DNA of 64,000 nucleotides from Cornus controversa (lineage: Eukaryota > Streptophyta > Magnoliopsida > Cornales > Cornaceae). The notes beneath the pieces are model-generated. The model worked only from the letters and a program-made list of their open reading frames with translations, was not told the DNA's origin and made no database searches. Made by a program: the position numbers and the translations under genes. This document shows positions 56,458-64,000 of the stretch, piece after piece; the first letter of the stretch is position 1; each line of letters starts with the position of its first letter. The stretch covers positions 4,526,001-4,590,000 of the forward strand of contig CM048850.1 in the NCBI GenBank assembly GCA_026545225.1. Reading direction: 5' to 3'.

Positions 56458-57113
56458 AAGTAGATCTAATCCCTTTTGAATCTACTGTCAGAGGTTGGAT
56501 TAAGGATAAAAAAGGGAGTTCCAAGGATGATTTGTTGATTAAGATTTTTAATCAAAAGAAAACTAGAATTGATACAGACTTGATTGTTACAGATTTGAAA
56601 TTTGGAAAGTTTGTATTTAATTTGCATCTTACTGCCATCAGCAAGACTTTCTTTGATACAATTCATGTCAGCACCTGAATCTACAAGAGCAATGGATTCG
56701 AGGATGAATTCTTGATTGATGATAAGCTTGACATGAACAAACCATTTTTGGAAGTTTATGTGATCAATTGTTTCAAGAAATTTGTTTTCTGAAGATGTAG
56801 GTTCCAGATGAGTTAAATCTGCATTTGGGATTTCTGGAAATTCTTGTTGAGAAAATTGCTCTTGAGTTTCTAGATCCTGAATCCTAAGTTTCAAATCTTT
56901 GACCTCTTTTTTGACTTCACTAATTTCATGTTGGAGGTCTTGTAGAGAGAGTGGTCCTGTCTTACCTTATTTTTGTTCTATCCTAGAGATGACATTACGA
57001 AATTCATATGGAGAGTTGTCAAGATGAGTTGTAATTTTTGGTTTCGGGGAAGCATTCCTAATTACTTCAATGTATTGTAAAATAGCATGTTGTTTTTTGA
57101 TGGGGTCTTCTAT
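56458..57113 (-). pseudogene. Endogenous caulimovirid protease and linker (right copy)
   Basis: The protease ORF 56466-56894 has LVDSGADMNCIKE but lacks about 12 codons after it compared with the left copy, and an additional T in a T-run shifts the frame after IILGTPF. The copy ends near 57113, where orientation flips. Confidence 0.78.
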
Positions 57114-57966
57114 TTGGCCATCAGAAAACAAAGAGACAGATACTCAATCAAGTCACTCAAGCTAATCCAGTCAATCCAAAGGAAAAGGCCCAGAAATTCC
57201 TTTACCTTAATACTTTACCCATAGAACCTTATGGCCAGTCTTCCCCATAGAAAAAGATGAAGTTCATTTGACACCCAAAAATCTTATCCAAATATATCTT
57301 CCTAAAAATTACCACTACCCTCCTGAAGCTTCTGGCAATAATAGATGGTACTTCGAAACAATTCTGATATGTACTAGTTCAGCTATTATTGAACATAAGA
57401 CCTCTTCAGGAGCCAAGTTTGAATATGATCCTTCTTCTAATTTTACTCAAATTGGATTTTCTCAATTAAAGATTCTTCGGATCCTTTCTCAAAAGGAATG
57501 GGGAGACCCTTCCAGAATAAAGAGGATTCCTCACTCTTCAAATATCTTCCCCAGAGATTTCAATTATTTTGATTATCAAAAAGCTTGGAAGTTTACCCTT
57601 TTCCTCCGAAATGAAAGGTTCAAACATTCCTGGTTTATTACTTTTGTCAAAGGCCAATTTTTCCAAGAAATTCCATCATGGTTCTCTGTTTGGTGGAATC
57701 AATTTGGTCCTGACCCTGAAATTTTATCAAATCCCCTCCAAAAAGCATTGAATGCTTATGATCGAATGTTACGCACCAGCTCAGCATATCCAGATGATTC
57801 ATTCCTTGATTTTATGGCAAAATTTTCCATTCCCTGGATTATAGCTTGGCAATATGTAGTAGATACCACTGATAGTCTTCCTTCCCTTTGCAGGCAAATT
57901 GCTTCAAAGTGGTGGGACAAGTTCAATTACGGACACATCAACCCTTCTCAAATAGAAAAAATGGCA
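57114..57966 (+). pseudogene. Endogenous caulimovirid ORF2, third fragment
   Basis: Plus-strand copy of ORF2. The ORF 57268-57969 (233 codons) is the most open version and preserves the C-terminal half lost in the others, with SIPWIIAWQYVV and SKWWDKFNYGHIN. It ends artificially at the junction with reverse leader sequence. It helps show where the other two copies are frameshifted. Confidence 0.7.
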
Positions 57967-58043
57967 TAAACAAGAGTAACCTTACCACACGAGAGCAGAG
58001 AAAAGTATAAAGATAAATTGAAAAGAATCTTAGCATACAAATA
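57961..58043 (-). other. Endogenous caulimovirid leader piece, right edge
   Basis: Matches 52641-52724 (leader next to the primer site) in the same plus-strand orientation, so viral orientation flips again. The junction with ORF2 falls at a shared ATGGCA, then TA repeats follow. Confidence 0.7.
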
Positions 58044-58084
<41 letters not shown>

Positions 58085-58086
58085 TG

Positions 58087-58530
58087 TCATGTGTGGGTAT
58101 TTTGAGAAGAACTATATATATTGTATGTGGAACGGATGTATTAGCATTCTAGACATGGGTACTTTTATATTGTTAAGTGGTGGTTCCATTAGTTCTCTCT
58201 ATGTTGGACAATTGTGTATATTTTGATATGATTGGACAAGTTACATTTTGATGTATTTATGTAACTTTGTTATATTTTAGTTTTAATGATGTAAATGTGT
58301 TTTAAAAGTCGCTTACTCGGTATTAAGACTGTTTGGATGAGTGGTCTTAAGAGGGGTATTCTGGTAATTTCATCCCATATTCACACCTAATGTCCTATAT
58401 CTGTTTCGGTGTCGGAAGTCAGGGTGACAATTGAGCATTAAAGTTTGTCTATAGTTGTAAGGTGTTGAGGTTTTATTTAATCACCTCCATTTTTCATGCC
58501 CTTCCGGGTGTTAGAATTTGGGGCGTGACA
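58087..58530 (+). repeat. Chromovirus LTR 'G', last part
   Basis: AT-rich LTR end finishing GGGGCGTGACA at 58530, then ctccc target sequence and resumption of the LINE. No gene. Confidence 0.65.
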
Positions 58531-59400
58531 CTCCCAGTTCACCAAATGGTATTTGAACTCATCTCCCATACTATCTCGTAGAAACTTCCTCTGAATCATC
58601 TCTAGCCTTTGATTAGGCATCAGAAAGAGAGACATAAAGTAGGTAGGAAGATTTGAGAGGGTACTCTTCATGAGAGTTACACGTCCTCCTTTCGAAAGAT
58701 TTTGCTTTTTCCGTCCTTGGTCTCAAATGGATGTCCTCCTTGACGAAATTCCCAACGGCAATCCCAGATAAGAGATTGGCAAAGAACCAACCCCACAACC
58801 AAGAATATGCAAAATCCTGAATCTCCTCTACCACCCCCACCGGAATCAACTCAATCTTCCCAATGTTGATCTTTAAACCCGAAACAACTTGGAAGCAGAC
58901 CAACACACATCTCAAGTATCTTAGTTAGTCCTCCACTGCATCACAAAAGACAATGTGTCATCCCCAAAGAGCAAATGAGAGACCACTAACTGATTAGGGT
59001 CTCTACCCACCAAAAACACTCTAATGAAGCCCAGCCTTTCCGCCCTCCTCATCAATCTACTAAAGGCCTCCATAATAATGATAAACAAAGAAGGATAGAG
59101 CGGATCTCCCTGCCGCAGGCCTCGAGAACTAGAAAAGAACCCCGCTGGTGAGCCATTCACTAAGATTGAAAATCGAACTGTCGAGGTACAATAATAAATC
59201 CATCTCCTCCATCGAAGGCCAAACCCCATCCTTTTTAGCATATACATCAAGAAGTTCCAACTCACATGATCATAAGTCTTCTCAATATCCAGCTTGCAAA
59301 CAATCCCCGGTATCCCACTTTTGATTCTAGACTCCTCGCACTCACTAGCAACAAAAACTGAATCTAATATCTAGTGACCTCCAACGAACGCATTCTGAGT
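58531..59400 (-). pseudogene. L1 LINE reverse transcriptase fragment
   Basis: Minus strand. Contains the LINE RT core: [25 protein letters not shown], the catalytic block altered to [10 protein letters not shown] (the usual second-alanine form FADD is here FGDD), and the following [17 protein letters not shown] and IQRKFL. Stops and shifts separate ORFs 58477-58671, 58613-58915 and 58921-59265. It continues at 41469 after the inserted LTR. The 5' end is cut at about 59400. Confidence 0.88.
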
Positions 59401-60112
59401 GAATTACATATACAAAGATTATCACATTTCACATATATTTTCAAAAAAGAGGTTTTCATGTTACAAGTATGTGACCTATAAAATCAAAGCAAAGAGAGGA
59501 TTTACACCCCTACTTTGAATCTCAAGATTGGAAACCAAGTTTCCCAAATCCCAGCCTGTTCAACTTTGCCAAACGTAAATTTTGTTCTGTCCAAAGCATA
59601 GCCCTTGCTGAGTAGAGTAATCTACTTGTCTTCAATGTTTGCCAAATCCTAGCATAGCACCTCCAAAATGTAAAGAGAATGGAGAGAGATGAAGTGGGAG
59701 AGTTAGAGAGAGATATGGCTATAAAATATTTACATCTTAGCCCCTCTAAATATTTATAATATCTTGGGGTGCAAGATGCCTGAAACACCCCCGAGTGACT
59801 TAACGTACCCTCCCGACATCCGTTTTCGATTCTGAAAGCGGTTATGGCTCTAAAATCGCTTTCTTAATCTCTAAACATATTTTTTGGTCTAAAACCAAAA
59901 ATCATATTTTTTAAAAAAAATTATGAATTCCCGGGCCCTCCCAAGGCCCTGTTGACCCAAACAGTCAAAAATTTTCAAATGTTCTGAAAACTTTCCAACA
60001 CCTTAAAACAACTTTCCAAATATGTTTCCCACAATTAAAGCATGATTAACATCATTTAAGATGAAATTAGAGCAAAAATGATAATTTAAATGGAAACCGC
60101 TCAAAATTGGGC
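59401..60112 (-). repeat. Chromovirus LTR fragment 'I' (5' part)
   Basis: Reverse orientation sequence has a TATA-like ttataaatatttag near 59752 followed by a CT-rich stretch, and upstream an AT-rich part resembling the start of LTR E. It abuts the truncated RT at 60113 and the LINE at 59400. The ORF 59522-59788 is not credible. Confidence 0.4.
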
Positions 60113-61002
60113 CCGGTCTCTAAGTGCTCTCTCAAAATCTATAGTACGATCATCAAGAGAATCTCATGCTCCTACATAGAAGAAGAATACACAAGAATAT
60201 CATCCACTAATACCACAACAAACCTATCCAAGTATACACTGAAGACTTGGTTCATTAAGTCCATAAACACCGCCGGTGCGTTAGTTAAATTAAATGGCAT
60301 CACTAGAAACTCATAGTGTCCATATCTAGTCCGAAAAACTATCTTCGAGATGTCCTCTTCCTTTACCCTCCATTAGTAATACCCCGACCTCAAGTCGATC
60401 TTTGAAAATCACATTGAACCCTTGAGTTGATCAAACAAGTCATCTGTCATTGGGAAATGATATTTTTTCTTGATCGTTGCTTGGTTTAATTTCTGGTAGT
60501 CTATACATAAACACAAAGATCCGTAATTCTTCTTAGCAAAGAGGACTGGAGCTCCCCAAGGTGATGTACTAGGTCGTACAAATCCTTTGTCTAATAATTC
60601 TTGTAATTGATCTCTCAACTCTATTAATTCTACCAGGCCTATACGGTACTGTGCAATAGAGATGGGCATGGTACTAGGAGCAAGATCAATGCTAAACACC
60701 ACATCCCTCATCGGAGGTAACTCCATCAAGTCCCCCAAAAATACATCTAGGAATTCACACATCATTGGTGGAAATCCTCCATAAGTCATAACCTCATCAT
60801 CCTTGGCTAACAAGCTAATTAGGAAACACCTAATCTTGTTCTGAGCACCGAAATTAAGTAATGACGATATGTAGAAATTATTGCGCTCTCCCACAAAATA
60901 GAAGCAATCACCCTTGGGTATGTATATCGTCAGTCTCCTACAAAGACAATCAATTGTGGCTCTAAACGTAGACAACCAGTACATACTTAGAATAAACATC
61001 AA
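60113..61002 (-). pseudogene. Ty3/Gypsy chromovirus reverse transcriptase remnant
   Basis: RT pattern: [40 protein letters not shown]-type block, [37 protein letters not shown] and [14 protein letters not shown]. Stops at about 60406 and further on. It is cut at 60113, before the RNase H. Preceded by the protease region, minus orientation. Confidence 0.85.
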
Positions 61003-61060
61003 AAGTGGTCATATCTAGCAGCACAAAGTCGAACACTAGTCGACGTACCACAATCTCAAT

Positions 61061-62040
61061 CTAGCAAGACTGACACACTCTACCTGGGGTAAGTTTACCC
61101 CCAATAGGTATATCAATAGACAATTGTGATTCCAGTGATGACACTTCTAGCCCCAAGGCATAAGCAAATGCTGTAGATATGAATGAATGAGATGTACCTG
61201 AATCTATCAACACCCTAGCCCACGAGCTAGAAATCAAGAAAATACCTCTAACCACTAACGGCCCTAGTAGCTTCTTTGCTTGGGCAAGTGTGAAAACACA
61301 GCTCTGTGTCTGTTGACACTACTGGCTAGTCCCCTGTAATCCCGATTACTGACTAGAAGCAGGCATAGACCCTCTCGCTGCTTGAGAACCATGTACTGAC
61401 TGAGCTAGCTGAGGTGGTGGCAACGCCTTAAAGCTAGAGTGAACTGTGGCAACTTGTACAGACCTTTGCTGAGACCTTGAACCACTCTGTGTACTCTACC
61501 TCTGTGGGCAGTTCATCCTAACATACCCCAACTGACGATAATAGAAGCATGTCCACGCCCCCACTGATACCACTAGTACTAGAACCACAACTTGCATCTG
61601 AGGGCACTCATCTCTGTAATGGTTAGACTGCTGGCAATGATAGCACACCACCGTAGATTATGAAGATCCGGTAGGTAAAGTCAATGAAGGCACTGGGTGT
61701 GTCTGTTGTTTCCCCTAAGAAAGTGACATGTTCTCTCTATGCCTTTTCCTTCCTTGATTACCCAAGAATGCCACGGCACCCTTCGTCTGATTCTTAGAGT
61801 CCAATATCCTTTGGGTATCTCTACCGTCTTCCTCTGCTACCAATACTAGGTCAACTACCTCATCATAGTCTTTCAATCCTAGAATTGATACCCCTTTTGT
61901 GATAGAGGCCTTCAACCCCTTCACAAATTTTTTCATTGCTACCATTTTCTGGCTCAAGCCAATCCTAGGTTGCACTTGAACTTCCTTTTCTTGAGCTTTT
62001 CTTGCGATTTGTTTCATGGTATCTACAATGTCTCGCATGA
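61061..62040 (-). pseudogene. Ty3/Gypsy chromovirus gag C-terminus and protease
   Basis: Gag tail (61715-62038), knuckle-like CYHCQQSNHYRDEC near 61640, then a second Cys-rich stretch, then the protease with RVLIDSGTSHSFISTAFAYALGL (61061-61255). Stops near 61340 and 61480. The N-terminal half of gag and the leader are missing: only about 107 bp separates it from the LTR, with no recognisable primer site. Confidence 0.8.
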
Positions 62041-62389
62041 ACTGTGCTTTATTTATTGGCTCTTGTGGAGCATCAGCGCCTCTACCTCACGCTCTTCCTG
62101 GTGCATTCTTGCTATACACATAATGAAGGAAATTCAATACCAAGCATGTCACGCCCCAATTTCCCGACTCTTGGGAACCGAGGGTGAAGAGTAAAGGTCC
62201 CACCCAGCTCACGTCCATAAATCGCTAAGTCTCCAGAATCTAACTTTATGTACATTTAGAATCCAAGTTTGATACTTATCCCATTAGAAAGAGGATCCAA
62301 AAATACTCAATTTCAAAAAAGAATCACTTGATTTGGATTTGAAACGACCAAGTTATGCCTATTTAAAAAATTTGAAAATCTGCATTAAT

Positions 62390-63060
62390 CGACTTGTCAG
62401 TCGACTTCAGGGAAGCACAGATACGCCATTTGTATAGCTGTGGCCGTATCGGACACGTATCCGATACGGATAAGGCCCGAATACATGTCCGATACAACTA
62501 AGAAGTATCCAATTTTTTAAAATTATTTTTTGAATATCGGATACGGCTGGGATACGGGAGGGATACGGTTAGGATACGCGGAATATGTCAAGATACGGGA
62601 ATGATACGGCTGGGATACGGGAAGGATACGTTTAGGATACTTTTTGGGGCAAATTTGTAATTTTTTGTTATATAAAATGGGGTTGATATGTAATATTAAA
62701 AATTTTATAGGTTAGAAAATAAGAATTATTTTATAATAAATCAAAAATAGTTTTAAATACATTTATTTTATGGTTGAAGAATAACACTTAATATTTTATT
62801 TATAATATTATATTTTATTTATTTATTTATTTAACGTATCCTTGCCGTCTCCGTATCCTACTTTTTTGAGATTTTTCGTATCGCTGTATCCGTATCGTAT
62901 CATACTCGTATCCCGTGTCTGTATCCGTGCTTCTTAGGTCGACTTATAGGGCATCAATCGACTTATGAACTAAATCAGTCGACTAATTTGCTGTTCTAGA
63001 AAGCTCTAAAACACTCTATCAACGTTAGTTGACTTATAGAGAGGAGTAAGTCGATTACTT
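62390..63060. repeat. AGTCGACTT word array in LTR C
   Basis: Words near 62390, 62400, 62938, 62957, 62977 (AGTCGACT), 63031 and 63050, interrupted by the hAT element. It occupies the same place, 240-390 bp from the LTR end, as the GATGCATC words in LTR D. Confidence 0.7.
62408..62937. mobile_element. Non-autonomous hAT element, copy 2
   Basis: 530 bp with a perfect eight-base duplication gtcgactt (62400-62407, 62938-62945). Termini CAGGGAAGCACAGATAC and, reversed, CTAAGAAGCACGGATAC. Interior has many GGATACGG units on one side and inverted GTATCCG units on the other. It landed in one of the GTCGACTT words of the LTR. Confidence 0.9.
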
Positions 63061-63506
63061 CAGCCTGAAAATTCCATTTCATACCTTCTTGACCAAAATT
63101 TACCCCAATACTTATATATAAACCTTTCCAACATATAAAGCTCATCCAACCACATTCAAATCATCTAGAAATGTTATATCATCATACCCATTCATCAAAT
63201 CACACACTTGAATCACAAAGGTCTCATAATCCATTTTCATTCTCATCAAGATTACATATATCTCTACATATGTCCACAAATTCTCATAAACCAAGCTCAT
63301 CTTCATACATACAAGATTCAAATGAAAACATAAGTTACATGTATGGAAATGTAACTACAACATTTATATAGTCCCAAAACATTCATTGGATCCAAAATAT
63401 ACATCCCAAATCTAAACGACTTCCAAATTTATAATCATTATAAGGATTTCATGCATAAAGTCCAAAAATGCTAAAAATTCAACCATGACTACAATTTCCT
63501 AATCAA

Positions 63507-63525
63507 CGTGCCACAAGCCGGCACG
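63507..63525 (-). repeat. Hairpin CGTGCC/GGCACG with 7-nt loop
   Basis: Stem 63507-63512 and 63520-63525; loop on the LTR strand is ggcttgt. Counterpart of 28655-28673. Confidence 0.6.
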
Positions 63526-64000
63526 GATAGCCAAATATACAATATCCAAAATATATCAAAATACTACTAGAATTCCACTTAGACACTCAAGTCCCTTCCG
63601 TCATTGATGTCTAATCTGTAAAAAAGTTTAGAATAAGGGGGTGAGCACCACTGCGGCTTAGTAGAGATACCCCAACGCTCCTAAGTGTCGACCGACAACG
63701 ACCTACATGAATGTATGTCACTACATTACATGTATCATCCAACATATACCATGTTCATCCACAGACAATGCATATATATATATATAAAAATGCATTAAAC
63801 ACATAGCATGCTTCACAATTTAGAATGAAAGTATTAACCACACACTTGTCTCTCTCTCGAACTCAACCCAGAACCCTAACATGATTCTTGACCAAACCAT
63901 GTAACTTAGACACTTCCCACAATATTCCAACTCCGTCATTGAGTATTTACCTACTCCAAGGTGGGTAGACTACCGTCACCAAGTATTTACCTACTCCAAG

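Larger units (their letters stand above)
45088..58043. other. Endogenous caulimovirid (florendovirus-like) compound insertion
   Basis: 13 kb of viral sequence in four blocks: plus copy 45088-51666 (end of movement protein, capsid region, protease, RT-RNase H, ORF2, ORF3, promoter), minus copy 51667-57113 (all genes including the movement protein and PBS), plus fragment 57114-57966 (ORF2), minus leader piece to 58043. Each gene has premature stops or frameshifts, so it is a fossil. Lineage call rests on a continuous movement-capsid-protease-RT frame followed by a second ORF, a tRNA-Met site, and TA-repeat flanks; petuvirus-like relatives are an alternative. Confidence 0.75.
62147..64000 (-). 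repeat. Chromovirus LTR 'C' (runs off the window)
   Basis: Plus strand begins TGTCACGCCCC, the reversed LTR end. Contains GTCGACTT words, an inserted hAT element (62408-62937), the CGTGCC/GGCACG hairpin, the shared acceptor-like block (about 63610-63670) and, at the right edge (63920-64000), units of the CGGAGTA...TACTC hairpin array in reverse. Homologous to LTR A/B in that part and to LTR D near its end. Short ORFs are not genes. Confidence 0.7.

Noticed and set aside
45088-58043. A potentially active virus
   Set aside because: Every long gene has stops or shifts in both copies and the blocks are inverted and truncated.
59522-59788. 88-residue minus ORF
   Set aside because: Lies in LTR-like sequence downstream of a TATA box, no recognisable domain.

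Overview
This window is repeat-dense nuclear DNA of a flowering plant. The evidence is the plant-type Ty3/Gypsy and Ty1/Copia retrotransposons, L1-type LINE remnants, non-autonomous hAT elements and an endogenous caulimovirid. Species cannot be told from the sequence. I find one probable host gene (34.98-37.51 kb); almost everything else is transposon or viral fossil, much of it nested.

Layout. 1-4832: minus-strand non-autonomous LTR element (5' LTR 3336-4832, Asp-type primer site, leader with palindromic words, one 376-residue ORF). 4833-8053: plus-strand chromovirus end (integrase remnant plus 2.5-kb LTR). 8054-8708: TAT-type gag scrap. 8709-12722: Tekay/Del-like deletion derivative with a 3.9-kb LTR, target duplication ggggc. 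12728-14194: copia RT scrap, a tandem duplication and a truncated LTR. 14195-29335: an LTR fragment interrupted by a solo LTR (14643-28471, duplication taggt), itself interrupted by a nearly intact SIRE/Maximus-like copia element (16437-26132, duplication gatat). 29336-32520: decayed TAT-type pol with a second RNase H. 34.5-37.5 kb: host gene region. 38.1-40.1 kb: a GC-rich foldback-like repeat and a hAT element. 40281-59400: an L1 LINE split by a chromovirus LTR (41470-58530), which was hit by a TAT-like solo LTR (43058-44773, duplication gtaca) and, at a TA microsatellite, by a 13-kb rearranged endogenous caulimovirid (45088-58043; florendovirus-like, two long copies in inverted orientation plus a third piece). 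59401-64000: minus-strand chromovirus remnants, including an LTR split by a second hAT element.

How the parts relate. The SIRE-like element retains gag, protease-integrase, RT-RNase H and an additional 433-residue ORF, but has an in-frame stop after gag and a frameshift in pol. Its LTRs differ at about nine positions by eye, so it is the youngest dated insertion. The viral copies are full of stops.

Main observation: several unrelated LTR elements carry arrays of short, element-specific palindromic words or hairpins. In the solo LTR at 27.05-27.50 kb a conserved core is enclosed by stems whose sequence differs from unit to unit while staying complementary. A related LTR (11.19-11.50 kb) has a different hairpin array at the same place. 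Two different elements place such arrays upstream of ORFs that share a domain. I know of no description of this system; it is the part most worth computing on.
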